60,213 nucleotides of DNA from Verrucomicrobiota bacterium (GCA_003219415.1 QHOS01000033.1:1-60213), one strand, 5' to 3'; shown: positions 32,981 through 42,960, counted from the first letter of the stretch. The notes: generated from the letters alone by a model not told the origin. Translations and numbers: made by a program.

Positions 32981-34720
32981 ATGAGTTCACCTGCCAGTCA
33001 ATCATTGATTAATTTGCTGCTGGAAAGCGGCGTTCCTTCGACTGAAGAAGCGGCACAATTGGCCGTGAACCTGAACGGCGGTTCGTGGGTGAGCCAGGTG
33101 CTCGATTCCGGTAAGGTGGACGAACAACTTTTCCTGAGCGCAATCGGCAATTTCTTCCGCGTGCCGGTTACCTCCATCGACCCGAAAAAAATCGAGCGCG
33201 CGACTTTATCGGTCTTGCCGAGTCGTTTTGTTTTTCAACATCACATTCTGCCCGTCGAGGTGAACGAAAATTCGGTGGTACTGGCGACATACGATCTTTT
33301 CAATTCTATTGGCCGCCAGCTTGCGTCGCAGCTTTTGAAAAAGCCGGTTGAATGGGTGCTGGTGCCGCGCGCGCAAATTCTGCGCGCAATGAAAACTCTC
33401 TACGGCGTCGGCGCGGAAACGTTCGACGAAATTCTTAAGACGAATCGTTCCTTCGAGGTGTTGCAGGACAGCGAGACTGCCATCGAGTTGAATGATGACG
33501 ACCCCGAAGCGTCGGTGGTGAAATTTGTGAACCAGATCATTCGCGAAGCAATCGTCGAGCGCGCAACCGATATTCACGTTGAACCGCTGGAAAACGATCT
33601 AAGGATTCGTTATCGGATCGACGGGATCCTGCACGAGGTCGCTGTTCCGCCACAATTGCGCGTCCTGCAATCGGCCATCATCTCGCGTCTGAAGGTGATG
33701 TCGCACATGGATATCGCGGAGCGTCGGCTGCCTCAGGATGGGCGTATGAATTTGCAGTCGCACAGCCAAAACATCGACGTGCGCGTTTCAACCATCCCCA
33801 CCGTGAATGGCGAATCGATTAGTTTGCGATTGCTTAGCCGCGGTGAGCAGCAGTTTGGATTCGAGCGGCTCGATCTCAGCGAAAAACAGGAGAAAATTAT
33901 TCGGCATCTGCTGGCCCAGCCGAATGGAATCATTCTTCTCACTGGCCCGACCGGTTGCGGAAAATCGACGTCGCTTTATTGCTTCCTAAGCAGCATCAAT
34001 TCAGTGCAACGCCGGATTATTACGGTCGAAGAACCGGTGGAATACCGGATTCCCGGTGTCTCGCAAATCGATGTGAAACCAGAGATCGATCTGACTTTTG
34101 CCAAAGGTCTACGCCACATTTTGCGACAGGATCCCAATGTGGTGATGGTCGGCGAGATTCGTGATGTTGAAACTGCGGACATCGCAATCCGCGCGGCGAT
34201 GACGGGTCACCTTGTTTTTAGCACGCTGCACACGAACGATGCTGTTGGAGGCATCACGCGTTTGCTCGATATGGATGTGGAACCATTTCTACTCGCATCG
34301 GTGGTCAAATCGTTCATTGCACAGCGGCTCGTGCGCACGATTTGTTCAGACTGCGCGCAATTGGTCGATTATCCTCGCGAATATCTCGCGGAGATCGGTT
34401 TTCCCGTGAAAGAACACGGTACTCGTTTCAAGCGCGGCGCCGGTTGCGATCAATGCCGTCAGACTGGGTATCAAGGGCGCGCGGCAATTTATGAGGTTTG
34501 CCTCATCACGGAGCCGCTGAGAAGGATGATCATGCGAAAGCGCGACGGCGGCGAGCTGAAGCAATGCGCCATCGCAGAAGGGATGGAGACTTTGCGGCAG
34601 GACGGTTGGCGACGCGTCGCTGAAGGCAAAACAACCATCGAAGAAGTCGTTCGGGTCACGCAAACCGACGAGGTGATGGCCGAAACCACTGAAGAAGCCG
34701 AGCCGGTGGTAGCGGGCTAA
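32981..34720 (+). CDS. GspE/PulE/PilB-family secretion or pilus ATPase
   Basis: 579 residues. N-terminal GspE_N domain (about 1-150), then the ATPase: Walker A GPTGCGKST (about residue 320), Asp box ITVEEPVEYRIPG, Walker B VGEIRDVETADIA, His box FSTLHTNDAVGGITRL. A zinc-binding module follows with Cys pairs in ICSDCAQ and GCDQCRQTGYQGR, as in most GspE and PilB proteins. It powers assembly of a pseudopilus or pilus at the inner membrane. Start ATG 32981, 158 bases after the peptidoglycan-binding gene. The platform protein and pilins are not in the window. Confidence 0.92.
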   Translation: MSSPASQSLINLLLESGVPSTEEAAQLAVNLNGGSWVSQVLDSGKVDEQLFLSAIGNFFRVPVTSIDPKKIERATLSVLPSRFVFQHHILPVEVNENSVVLATYDLFNSIGRQLASQLLKKPVEWVLVPRAQILRAMKTLYGVGAETFDEILKTNRSFEVLQDSETAIELNDDDPEASVVKFVNQIIREAIVERATDIHVEPLENDLRIRYRIDGILHEVAVPPQLRVLQSAIISRLKVMSHMDIAERRLPQDGRMNLQSHSQNIDVRVSTIPTVNGESISLRLLSRGEQQFGFERLDLSEKQEKIIRHLLAQPNGIILLTGPTGCGKSTSLYCFLSSINSVQRRIITVEEPVEYRIPGVSQIDVKPEIDLTFAKGLRHILRQDPNVVMVGEIRDVETADIAIRAAMTGHLVFSTLHTNDAVGGITRLLDMDVEPFLLASVVKSFIAQRLVRTICSDCAQLVDYPREYLAEIGFPVKEHGTRFKRGAGCDQCRQTGYQGRAAIYEVCLITEPLRRMIMRKRDGGELKQCAIAEGMETLRQDGWRRVAEGKTTIEEVVRVTQTDEVMAETTEEAEPVVAG

Positions 34721-34771
34721 CGCGCGAATCTTAAACGCGTGTCACACCGAGCGAAGCGATCACAATCTTTG

Positions 34772-35419
34772 CTATTCGCCCCGCAATTCGCGGATCGCCT
34801 TTGCGTAATCTTTCGCGTGAAAAATTGAAGTGCCGGCGACGAGCACGTTTGCGCCGTTTTCGATCGATACTCTTGCAGTCTCGGCGTTGATGCCACCGTC
34901 TACTGCGATGTCGATCGTGCTGCTCAACGATCTTGCATGTTTAACTTTTTGCATTTGATCAGCTCGAAAGGATTGGCCTCCGAAACCCGGATGCACGGTC
35001 ATTACCAGTAGCATATCGATTTTGTCCATGAAGGGCGCGATCAAATCGAACGAGGTTTCGGGATTTAGAGTGAGGCCGGCGCGGCAACCGGCGTCTCGAA
35101 TCTGGCGCAATGTTTTCGTCACGCTGTGTTTCGCCTCCGGTTCCGCGTGGACCGTGATCGAGTTTGCGCCAGCTTTGATAAATCGCGGGACGTAATGATC
35201 GGCATGTTCGATCATAAGATGAACATCCAGCGGAAGACTTGTTAGGCCGCGTACCCGTCCGACAATCTCCGGCCCGAAGGAAATGTTATCGACGAAATGT
35301 CCATCCATGATGTCGCAGTGGATCCAATCGGCGCCGGCGGCCTCCACCCGATGGATTTCGTCACCGAGTCGTGAGAAATCAGCTGCCAGAATGGATGGGG
35401 CGACGATTACTCTTCCCAT
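34772..35419 (-). CDS. rpe: Ribulose-phosphate 3-epimerase
   Basis: 215 residues, the usual length. TIM-barrel enzyme interconverting ribulose 5-phosphate and xylulose 5-phosphate in the pentose phosphate pathway. Landmarks: VAPSILAADFSRLGDEI, the metal-site HCDIMDGHFVDNISFG, LDVHLMIEHADHYV, MTVHPGFGGQSF and the phosphate loop VDGGINAETA with VAGTSIF. I start at ATG 35419; the frame upstream to 35500 has no family match. Divergent from mreB. Confidence 0.95.
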   Translation of the reverse strand: MGRVIVAPSILAADFSRLGDEIHRVEAAGADWIHCDIMDGHFVDNISFGPEIVGRVRGLTSLPLDVHLMIEHADHYVPRFIKAGANSITVHAEPEAKHSVTKTLRQIRDAGCRAGLTLNPETSFDLIAPFMDKIDMLLVMTVHPGFGGQSFRADQMQKVKHARSLSSTIDIAVDGGINAETARVSIENGANVLVAGTSIFHAKDYAKAIRELRGE

Positions 35420-35656
35420 GAGTGATGGAGTAAAGGAGTTATCGGGTAAATGGCAAGCCCTCCCGGTCGCACTCCACTGCTCCGAAACTCTATTACCCAA
35501 CAGAAATGCTGCTTGACGGCGTCCCTCTCTGTTTCATGTTACGGCGATTCAGCCGGCCGAATCGCGCTCGTGGGGTAGGTTCGTATGAAGATAGGCCGCC
35601 TCGGGCGGAAGAACGCGCTTCTTCCCGGGCTGGAAGTTGCTGCTAATAAATAATTC

Positions 35657-36694
35657 ATGTTCAACGGACTTTTCGGCTGGTTATCCAGCGACATCGGGAT
35701 CGATCTGGGCACGGCAAACACTCTTGTTTACGTAAAGGATCAAGGGATCGTTCTGCGCGAGCCATCTGTCGTTGCTGTGCAGGCCGGCACCAACAGAGTG
35801 CTGGCTGTCGGTGACGAAGCCAAACGCATGCTCGGTCGCACACCGGCAAACATCGTCGCAGTGCGACCGCTCAAAGATGGCGTCATTGCGGACTTCGAAG
35901 TGACGGAAGCCATGCTGCGGCACTTCATCACCAAGGTGCACAATCGTCGAGTAAAGGCGAGACCACGTGTCGTTATCGCAGTGCCATCCGGGATCACAGA
36001 AGTGGAAAAGCGCGCCGTGCGTGAATCGGCGACGCATGCCGGGGCGCGCGAAGTTTATTTGATCGAAGAACCAATGGCAGCGGCGATCGGAGTGGGCCTT
36101 CCGGTGCAGGATCCAGCCGGCAACATGATCATCGATATCGGAGGGGGCACGACCGAGGTCGCACTGATTTCGCTGTCCGGAATCGTGTTTAGCCGCAGCG
36201 TGCGCGTCGCTGGGGATGAGCTGGACGAAGCAATCGTGCAGTATATGAAGCGCGCCTACAATCTGATGGTCGGGGAACGCACAGCTGAGGAGATAAAGAT
36301 TAAAATTGGGTCGGCATATCCGAGCGAAAAGGAGACGAGCGTAGAAGTTAAGGGACGCGACCTGGTCGCCGGTCTGCCGAAGACGCTTATGATCACCTCC
36401 CAGGAAGTGCGCGAAGCGCTGCTTGAACCAATCTCAACAATTGTCGATTCCGTGCGGATCACTCTCGAGCGGTGTCCGCCCGAGCTTTCGGCGGACCTCG
36501 TCGATCGCGGCCTGGTACTGGCAGGCGGCGGCGCGTTGCTACGGGGCTTTGACAAGCTTTTGAGCGAAGAAACGGGTTTGCCTGTCCATGTTGCTGAAGA
36601 TCCGCTCAGCGCAGTGGCGGAAGGGACTGGCAAATGCCTCAATGAACTTAAATTCTTGCGTCAAGTGGCCTCGGCAGACCGCCAGTGGCGTTAG
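35657..36694 (+). CDS. mreB: Rod shape-determining protein MreB
   Basis: 345 residues, the standard length. Bacterial actin that organises side-wall synthesis in rods. Phosphate loop 1 [20 protein letters not shown] at the start, [20 protein letters not shown], phosphate 2 [16 protein letters not shown], and the adenosine motif [15 protein letters not shown]. It opens the mreB-mreC-mreD-mrdA-rng run. A weak TTGACG box lies at 35513-35518 upstream, but I cannot find a good -10. ATG 35657. Confidence 0.96.
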   Translation: MFNGLFGWLSSDIGIDLGTANTLVYVKDQGIVLREPSVVAVQAGTNRVLAVGDEAKRMLGRTPANIVAVRPLKDGVIADFEVTEAMLRHFITKVHNRRVKARPRVVIAVPSGITEVEKRAVRESATHAGAREVYLIEEPMAAAIGVGLPVQDPAGNMIIDIGGGTTEVALISLSGIVFSRSVRVAGDELDEAIVQYMKRAYNLMVGERTAEEIKIKIGSAYPSEKETSVEVKGRDLVAGLPKTLMITSQEVREALLEPISTIVDSVRITLERCPPELSADLVDRGLVLAGGGALLRGFDKLLSEETGLPVHVAEDPLSAVAEGTGKCLNELKFLRQVASADRQWR

Positions 36695-36713
36695 GAAGAA
36701 TTCCGGATTGGCG

Positions 36714-36788
36714 ATTTCGGATTGCGGACTGATGTCGGTGCTTCCGCAGATGTCGACCTTCCTTAGTCCACGAACTTCAATCCGAAAT
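36714..36788. repeat. Inverted repeat between mreB and mreC
   Basis: atttcggattg (36714-36724) and its exact complement (36778-36788); pairing continues imperfectly outward. Similar cgaatttcggatt words occur at 58827-58840. The right arm ends 11 bases before the mreC start. Confidence 0.6.
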
Positions 36789-36799
36789 CCGCGATTGCG

Positions 36800-37603
36800 A
36801 TGAGCCGCACGAACATCATCGCGCTGCTGATTTTCGGCGCAATTCTGGGATACTTTCTCAGCTTTGGCCCGACGGCCACGCAGAAGTTCAAGTCTGGCGT
36901 CTATCAGTTGCTGGCACCATTTTTCACCGGCGGCTCTGGATTAAAAAAACAGCTTACATCCGTGCGTACAGGCTTGAAGTCGCTCGACCAACTGGAGCAC
37001 GAAAATGCTGGCTTACAGGTGGAAAATCGAGAGCTGAAAGCAACTAACCAGGGTCTGCGCGATGCCGAGAACGAGGTGAATCGCTTGCGTCATGCGCTCA
37101 ATTATCGCGAGCGCTCAGTCTTTAAGTTAATCGCCGCTGAAATTGTCGCGCGTGATTCATCGACCTGGTGGCGAACGGTCACAATTAACCGTGGCAAGAG
37201 AGATGGCATCGAAATCGACATGCCTGTTGCGACAGACGAAGGTTTAATAGGAAAAATAACGACCGTGAGCGACAGCGTCTCGATTGTATTGCTGGTTTCC
37301 GATGAAAACTGCCGGATCGCCGCAAAGGTCGAAGGAAGCCGAGAACAGGGGATCGTATCTGGCGAGCGCGTGACATCCGGACTCACCCCGTTTTTGAATC
37401 TGAATTTTTTGTCAAAACAGGCCGATCTGAAGCCTGGCCAAAAAGTTTATACTTCAGGAGTTGGCGGCGTGTTCCCGTCGGGTTTGCTGATCGGTGTTGT
37501 GAAAACTTTCCGTGTGCGAGAACTGGATGGGCAAGCGCAGCTCACCCCCGCCGTCGATCTGTCGCATCTGGAGGACGTGTTCGTAGTAACTGGCAGAAAA
37601 TGA
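36800..37603 (+). CDS. mreC: Rod shape-determining protein MreC
   Basis: 267 residues. N-terminal membrane anchor (IIALLIFGAILGYFLSFGP), a coiled-coil (about residues 55-100: LEHENAGLQVENRELKATNQ), then the beta-domain pair with AEIVARDSSTWWRTVTINRG, GLIGKITTVSD and a C-terminal VFPSGLLIGVVKTF. It bridges MreB and MreD inside with PBP2 in the periplasm. The gene stop overlaps the mreD start (ATGA). Confidence 0.93.
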   Translation: MSRTNIIALLIFGAILGYFLSFGPTATQKFKSGVYQLLAPFFTGGSGLKKQLTSVRTGLKSLDQLEHENAGLQVENRELKATNQGLRDAENEVNRLRHALNYRERSVFKLIAAEIVARDSSTWWRTVTINRGKRDGIEIDMPVATDEGLIGKITTVSDSVSIVLLVSDENCRIAAKVEGSREQGIVSGERVTSGLTPFLNLNFLSKQADLKPGQKVYTSGVGGVFPSGLLIGVVKTFRVRELDGQAQLTPAVDLSHLEDVFVVTGRK

Positions 37604-38142
37604 TTTTCTTTTTTGTTTTGCTCCTACTGGTGCTGGTGGCGCAGATCGCGGAGTTTTTTATTCCAGCGCTGCCATGGCTCTTCAACGCGCACGTGTACAT
37701 CGTACCTGTGATTGTTTTTTACGGCGCGATGGCCCTGCCGTTTCCTCTCATGCTGGCGCTGGCCATGTACGCAGGAGTTTTACTGGATGCCGTTACCGTG
37801 CAGGTGATCGGGGGCAAAGTTGAAATTTCAACCGGATCATCGATACTGATTTACGGTGTGCTGGCAGGAGTAATGCATGGCCTGAGACCGCTTTTTGCAC
37901 GCGGTCGATGGGAAGTGCATTGTATCCTGAGCGGTGTTTTCACCTCATTAATAGTTCTGGCGCAATATTTGATGATCACATTTCGTCGCGGCTCTCTTAT
38001 TTTCACCCGCGAAATTTGGTGGCAGATCGGCGGGCCTGGTCTTATTGCCATGGCGATGGCCCCGATCCTGTTTTGGTTTCTCCAATGGATCGGACGGATT
38101 ACTGCCTACTCCTATCAACCTGAAAGGGGTCGGCTTGAATGA
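37600..38142 (+). CDS. mreD: Rod shape-determining protein MreD
   Basis: 180 residues with about five membrane helices (FFVLLLLVLVAQIAEFFIPA at the start, a last helix near MAMAPILFWFLQWI). The sequence is poorly conserved as usual for MreD, so the call rests on size, topology and its place between mreC and PBP2. Both ends overlap neighbours by four bases (ATGA), showing coupled translation. Confidence 0.87.
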   Translation: MIFFFVLLLLVLVAQIAEFFIPALPWLFNAHVYIVPVIVFYGAMALPFPLMLALAMYAGVLLDAVTVQVIGGKVEISTGSSILIYGVLAGVMHGLRPLFARGRWEVHCILSGVFTSLIVLAQYLMITFRRGSLIFTREIWWQIGGPGLIAMAMAPILFWFLQWIGRITAYSYQPERGRLE

Positions 38143-40415
38143 GCAGACGCCGTATTACCTCGCGTGCGCGGATTCAACTTCTCGGGCTGTTGATGCTGAT
38201 GGGCATAGGCGCTCTGGGCCTCAAGCTTTGGTGGATTCAGGTAGCGCATGGCCAGGAATGGACTTCCCAGCTCCGTGGTAGCTCTCAGGCGACGGTGCGC
38301 ATCCCCTCGGTGCGCGGCGAAATCAAAGATCGGAACGGACTAACTCTCGTTCAAAATCGGGCGAGTTATGAGGTCGATTTTTATCTGCCGGAAATGGTCA
38401 AAGGCTATCGCGAACGCTTTGGTCAGCCGCCCGTGACCGAGTATCGAGCAACCATCAATGGAATGCCGAAAGACCTGAGGGAACCGGACATCATCAAGAT
38501 CGTCAATAGTGGCGTCGTCCCACGCCTTAACGACCTTGATCTCGCGCGCGATTACAATGCGGGCAAGTTGCAAAAACACTATCGCAACGATACCGAAGTT
38601 CCGTTTTCGTACGTCAAAGACATCGATTTTCCAACTTTGGCGAAATTTTCCGAGCATGATGTCGGGTTGCCGGGAGTGGAACTCGCGCTCAAACCCGTGC
38701 GTTCTTACGTTTATGGCGCGCTTGCCTCGCACCTTCTGGGTTATGTTGGTATGCCGGATGATGTCGATAAAGAGGACGCAAAGAAATTCACGTTTTACCA
38801 GGGAGACTTTGAGGGGAAATCGAACGTCGAAAAGATCATGGACGAATATCTGCGCGGGAAACCCGGGGTGCGTTATTTACGGCGCAACGCAAAGGGTACC
38901 ATTGATGGCGTCCTGCGCGAAGATCCCCCGGAGCAAGGTGCCAATGTTTTCCTGACGATCGACGCGCGCATTCAGGCGGTTGCGGAGGAGGCGCTGCGCG
39001 CAGTGAGCCGGGCAGGTGCGGTGGTTGTCGATCCAAACAATGGCAACATCCTGGCGATGGCTACTGTTCCATCATTTGATCCAAATACTTTCATTCCCAG
39101 CATCAAGGCCAAGGATTGGCAAGCGCTGCAAAAAGATGAGGGCGATCCGCTGGTCAACCGTGCAATCAGCTGCTTGCCGCCGGGCTCGACGTTCAAGCTC
39201 GTCACGGCACTCGCCGGTCTGCGCAGCAGCACGAAAAATCTCTCAGGCGCCAAATACAGCTGCGGTGGCGGCGTGAGTTACGGCGATCACTTTTTCCGAT
39301 GTTGGGTAGCGGAAAAACATTATACGCACGGGACCATCGGACTCGCCGATGCCCTCAAGGTGTCGTGCGACTCCTTTTTCTATCAGTATGGTAACGCGGC
39401 TGGCATTCAATCGATCGACGCGGTTGGCAAAATGTTAGGCATCGGCCAAGAATCGGGCCTTCAACTGTCAGGTGAACAAACCGGCAACATGCCCGGACCT
39501 GAGTGGATGCAAATTCACCATCCCCAGGAGAGGTGGTCGCAGGCACAAACGGCCAATGTTTCGATCGGCCAGGGCTATACGCTTGTCTCGCCTCTGCAAT
39601 TGGCGATGGCCTACGCGACGATCGCGAACGGCGGCGTATGCTATTACCCCCGTCTGGTGGATCGAGTTTTGAAGCAGGACGGCTTGCCTGTGCTGGATGA
39701 GCATGGCAACGTCGCAGTGCCTGAGACGCCCCGAGTGAGATCGGACTTACGTCAGGAAATCTCACCTGAAAAAATTGAGCTTGTGCGTAAAGGCCTCTGG
39801 AAAGTTGTTAACGAAGATGGAGGAACCGGCGGCCGCGCGCGCTTGAAAGATTGGGTGGTAGCTGGGAAAACCGGCACTGCGCAGGCCACCGACCGTGGCC
39901 ACGAGGAAAATGTCGCGTGGTTTGCATGTTTCGCGCCGTATGACCATCCAAAGTATGTCGTCGCAGTGATGGTGCAGGGCGCCTCTGGGCACGGCGGCGA
40001 GGTCGCGGGCCCGATCGCTACACGCATTCTCGAACGCACGCTCGCGCAGGATGAAGGAAAGTACGATATGCAGGTCGCCTGGCTCGCACCCGCACATAAG
40101 GCGAATCCGCTCCAATTGATCAAATCAGTGGCTTATCACGACACGGGCGGCAATCTTGGAAGCGACGACGAAGAAGACGCCGGCGATTCGCAAACTGCCA
40201 CAGCGCAGATGGCTAGCTCGGATGCATCGCCGGATGTCGAACCGGAGGCAGATACTCAGGGCAAAGTGCGTCGGCAAGGTCCTGCGGTGGCCCGTGCACT
40301 CCCTGCTGCGACGCCAGCTCCCCGCAATTTCTTCCAACGGATCTTTGGAATGCATCCGCGCCAGGCGCCTCCTCCTCCGCCACCTAACCGCCGGCGTGGA
40401 ACACCACCACGATGA
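38139..40415 (+). CDS. mrdA: Penicillin-binding protein 2 (elongasome transpeptidase)
   Basis: 758 residues. One N-terminal membrane anchor (IQLLGLLMLMGIGALGLKLW), a dimerisation domain (VRGEIKDRNGLTLVQNRASY), then the transpeptidase: SxxK is S350-T-F-K353, second motif S409-C-D411 (as SxD in PBP2), and K577-T-G. It cross-links side-wall peptidoglycan with RodA and MreBCD. The C-terminus has an extra tail of about 80 residues rich in Asp/Glu, Ala and Pro, ending in a Pro-run and Arg residues, not part of the family core. ATG 38139 overlaps mreD. A rodA gene does not follow directly; rng does. Confidence 0.94.
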   Translation: MSRRRITSRARIQLLGLLMLMGIGALGLKLWWIQVAHGQEWTSQLRGSSQATVRIPSVRGEIKDRNGLTLVQNRASYEVDFYLPEMVKGYRERFGQPPVTEYRATINGMPKDLREPDIIKIVNSGVVPRLNDLDLARDYNAGKLQKHYRNDTEVPFSYVKDIDFPTLAKFSEHDVGLPGVELALKPVRSYVYGALASHLLGYVGMPDDVDKEDAKKFTFYQGDFEGKSNVEKIMDEYLRGKPGVRYLRRNAKGTIDGVLREDPPEQGANVFLTIDARIQAVAEEALRAVSRAGAVVVDPNNGNILAMATVPSFDPNTFIPSIKAKDWQALQKDEGDPLVNRAISCLPPGSTFKLVTALAGLRSSTKNLSGAKYSCGGGVSYGDHFFRCWVAEKHYTHGTIGLADALKVSCDSFFYQYGNAAGIQSIDAVGKMLGIGQESGLQLSGEQTGNMPGPEWMQIHHPQERWSQAQTANVSIGQGYTLVSPLQLAMAYATIANGGVCYYPRLVDRVLKQDGLPVLDEHGNVAVPETPRVRSDLRQEISPEKIELVRKGLWKVVNEDGGTGGRARLKDWVVAGKTGTAQATDRGHEENVAWFACFAPYDHPKYVVAVMVQGASGHGGEVAGPIATRILERTLAQDEGKYDMQVAWLAPAHKANPLQLIKSVAYHDTGGNLGSDDEEDAGDSQTATAQMASSDASPDVEPEADTQGKVRRQGPAVARALPAATPAPRNFFQRIFGMHPRQAPPPPPPNRRRGTPPR

Positions 40416-40487
40416 ACACCCGATCAGAACCTTCGCTGCAGTGCATTTGGTCAGTTCTGCTTCTGATCAGACAACCTATTTCGTTTT

Positions 40488-42062
40488 ATGATAGACAAAG
40501 TAAGAAAACTTTTGGGTCTTTCTTCACGCAAGACCGGCAAAAAGCTCATACTCAGCGTGGAAAAACTCGAGTCCCGGGTTGCCCTGCTCGAGAATGGCCG
40601 GCTCGAGGAGTACAGTGTCGAGCGTAAGAGCTCACGGAATATCGTCGGCGGCGTTTATAAGGGTAAAGTCAAAAATATCGAGATGGGGCTCAAGGCGATG
40701 TTTGTTGACATCGGCTTCGAAAAAAATGCGTTCCTCCACTTTTGGGACGCAATTCCGGCCGCGCTGGACAGCGGCATTGAGGAAATTGATCGCCGTGGGA
40801 GCAAGCGGCCGCGAAAACGAATCACGGTAAAAGACATCCCGAGTATTTATCCTGTCGGTTCGGATGTCATTGTTCAGGTAACCAAGGGGCCCATTGGCAC
40901 AAAAGGACCAAGGGTAACTACGAATCTCAGTTTTGCCGGGCGCTATCTGGTGCTGATGCCGTTTAGCGATCGTAGCGGTATCTCGCGAAAAATTGAAAAC
41001 CAGAAGGAGCGCGAGCGATTGCGCAAGATTGTCCGGGAATTGGAAATTCCCGACGGCGTTGGAGTCATTATTCGCACGGTAGGCGAAGGCCAGCGCGCGA
41101 GATATTTTGTGCGGGATCTGCGTTTTCTTCTCGATCAGTGGGCCCAGGTCGAGCAGCTCATTCGCGGGGAACAAACTCCCTGCCGTCTCTTTGAGGAGCC
41201 GGATTTGGTCGGACGGACAGTGCGCGATTTTCTCACTGAGGAAATCGACGAAGTCCTTTGCGATGACCGCGGGTCAACCGAACGAATGATCGAAATGATC
41301 GGCCAGATTTCCCGACGCGCCCGGAATCGCGTGCACCACTACGATGGCGCGATGCCGGTGTTCGAAACGTACGGCGTGCAAAAGCAAATTGATGACGCTT
41401 TTCATAGGCAAGTTTGGCTGAAATGCGGTGGCTATATTGTGATCGACGAGACGGAAGCGCTGGTCGCAATTGACGTGAATACGGGTCGAAACAAAGGCGG
41501 GCGCGACGTGGAGAAGACTATCTTGCAAACCAACCTGGAGGCCGCAGATGAAATTGCGCGACAGCTTCGTTTACGCAATATCGGTGGGCTGATCATAGCC
41601 GATTTCATCGATATGAAGAGCCGCAAAGACCAGCAGGCAGTCTTCAGCTTGATGAAGGAACGGCTCAATCGCGACAAAGCCAAGACGCATGTCCTCCCCA
41701 TTTCGCAACTCGGCTTGATGGAAATGACTCGTCAAAGAGCGCAGGAAAGCCTGAGCGACACGATTTACGAGAATTGTCCCTACTGCGGCGGACGCGGCGT
41801 CGTAAAAACTTCCATGACTACGAGCGTAGAATTGCATCGGACTCTCAATACTGTCATGCGCAAGTATCAGGACAGTATTCATGATATCCGCGTGATTCTG
41901 AATCCAGGCGTGCTCAAACGGTTGAAGGAAGAAGATGAAGAATTGTTGGTGGAATTGGAACGCCGTTACGCGAGCCGGCTCACCTTTCGCGGCGATCCTA
42001 CGTTTCATCACGAAAAGTTTGTTATTACTGACGCAAATACAGGCGCGGAGCTTCACCCGTAA
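40488..42062 (+). CDS. rng: Ribonuclease G/E
   Basis: 524 residues, so RNase G-sized, without the long RNase E scaffold. A basic N-terminal extension of about 30 residues precedes the S1 domain (NIVGGVYKGKVKNIEMGLKA; GFEKNAFLHFWD). Catalytic Asp residues lie in LVAIDVNTGRNKGG and IIADFIDM, and the zinc link is NCPYCGGRGVVKT. It cleaves single-stranded RNA in mRNA decay and rRNA maturation. Downstream of PBP2, as in many bacteria where rng follows the mre/shape block. ATG 40488. Confidence 0.94.
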   Translation: MIDKVRKLLGLSSRKTGKKLILSVEKLESRVALLENGRLEEYSVERKSSRNIVGGVYKGKVKNIEMGLKAMFVDIGFEKNAFLHFWDAIPAALDSGIEEIDRRGSKRPRKRITVKDIPSIYPVGSDVIVQVTKGPIGTKGPRVTTNLSFAGRYLVLMPFSDRSGISRKIENQKERERLRKIVRELEIPDGVGVIIRTVGEGQRARYFVRDLRFLLDQWAQVEQLIRGEQTPCRLFEEPDLVGRTVRDFLTEEIDEVLCDDRGSTERMIEMIGQISRRARNRVHHYDGAMPVFETYGVQKQIDDAFHRQVWLKCGGYIVIDETEALVAIDVNTGRNKGGRDVEKTILQTNLEAADEIARQLRLRNIGGLIIADFIDMKSRKDQQAVFSLMKERLNRDKAKTHVLPISQLGLMEMTRQRAQESLSDTIYENCPYCGGRGVVKTSMTTSVELHRTLNTVMRKYQDSIHDIRVILNPGVLKRLKEEDEELLVELERRYASRLTFRGDPTFHHEKFVITDANTGAELHP

Positions 42063-42220
42063 GGCAGCGCCTTACACTAAAAAATCCTTGCAATTTCCTT
42101 TCGGCGGCCCAAAAGTCGGGGCATCCGCAGTAATGGCGAGTTTCGTTATTAGCTAGCGTGTGCTCCGAAGGAGTGTTTGGAGCTAGGAACTGAGGAGAGA
42201 CTTAACCAAAGGAGAAATAA

Positions 42221-42904
42221 ATGAAGAAACCAGTGTTGGGGTTGTTATGCATCGCTGCACTCACTTCGGCAGCGTTTGCTGGGACTGAAACTTATTCCGG
42301 AAAAGAAATGAAACAGGTGGCGCCGCCACCGTGTCCGCAATGGTACGCAGACAACGAGTTTAACGTCGGTCTGTGGGGCACTTACGTTTTCACAGGAAAC
42401 AACTGGCAGGATGATCGCTACATTGAATCGGATCATGCCTTCGGCGGTGGTATTGATCTCAAGTACTTTTTCCACCGTTACTTCGGTGTTGGTATCGAAG
42501 GGTGGGCGGTTGATGCCAGGCGCGCGTTTGAGGATGTCTTCATTGATCTTAATAATGGCGTCTTCGACGTCCATACTGGACATGAGAGCCGCGCGGTGGG
42601 TTCCGTGTTAGGCACCCTGACGCTGCGCTACCCGATTCCCTGCACGCGCTTCTCGCCCTACCTTTTTGGAGGAGCCGGCGGAATCTTTGGTGGCGGCGAA
42701 AGCACGAAGGTTGTCGTGAACGACGGAATCATCCGCACTGAACAAACCGGTTCCGAGTCGCGGGCAATCGGGCAGGTCGGCGGCGGCATGGAAGTTCGCT
42801 TCACCCCGCACATTGGCTGGGTCAGTGATTTCAGCTGGAATTTCGTCGATGGACCGAAGAACAACTTCGGGATGGTGCGCACCGGCGTAAATTTCGCCTT
42901 CTAA
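42221..42904 (+). CDS. Predicted outer-membrane beta-barrel protein
   Basis: 227 residues. Signal peptide (KPVLGLLCIAALTSAAFA, cleaved near residue 20), then alternating strands of the OmpA/OmpW-like small-barrel type (FNVGLWGTYVFTG, FGGGIDLKYFFHRYFGVGIE, RFSPYLFGGAGGIFGGG, IGQVGGGMEVRFTPHIGWVS), ending in Phe, as outer-membrane proteins do (VRTGVNFAF). A strong ribosome site, AAAGGAG, lies 6 bases before ATG 42221, suggesting high expression. A clear terminator follows. Monocistronic. Family not named. Confidence 0.83.
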   Translation: MKKPVLGLLCIAALTSAAFAGTETYSGKEMKQVAPPPCPQWYADNEFNVGLWGTYVFTGNNWQDDRYIESDHAFGGGIDLKYFFHRYFGVGIEGWAVDARRAFEDVFIDLNNGVFDVHTGHESRAVGSVLGTLTLRYPIPCTRFSPYLFGGAGGIFGGGESTKVVVNDGIIRTEQTGSESRAIGQVGGGMEVRFTPHIGWVSDFSWNFVDGPKNNFGMVRTGVNFAF

Positions 42905-42925
42905 AGATCCACGATCAGATTTGCT

Positions 42926-42960
42926 AAAGCGGCGTCCGGAATATCGGACGCCGCTTTTGT
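42926..42960 (+). terminator. Intrinsic terminator after the barrel gene
   Basis: Perfect 13-bp arms aaagcggcgtccg (42926-42938) and cggacgccgcttt (42945-42957) with a 6-base loop, then T and G. It ends the 42221-42904 transcript. Confidence 0.9.

Noticed and set aside
35500-35560. sigma-70 promoter for mreB (TTGACG at 35513)
   Set aside because: The -35 box is good, but no convincing -10 lies at 16-18 bases; left as a weak note only.
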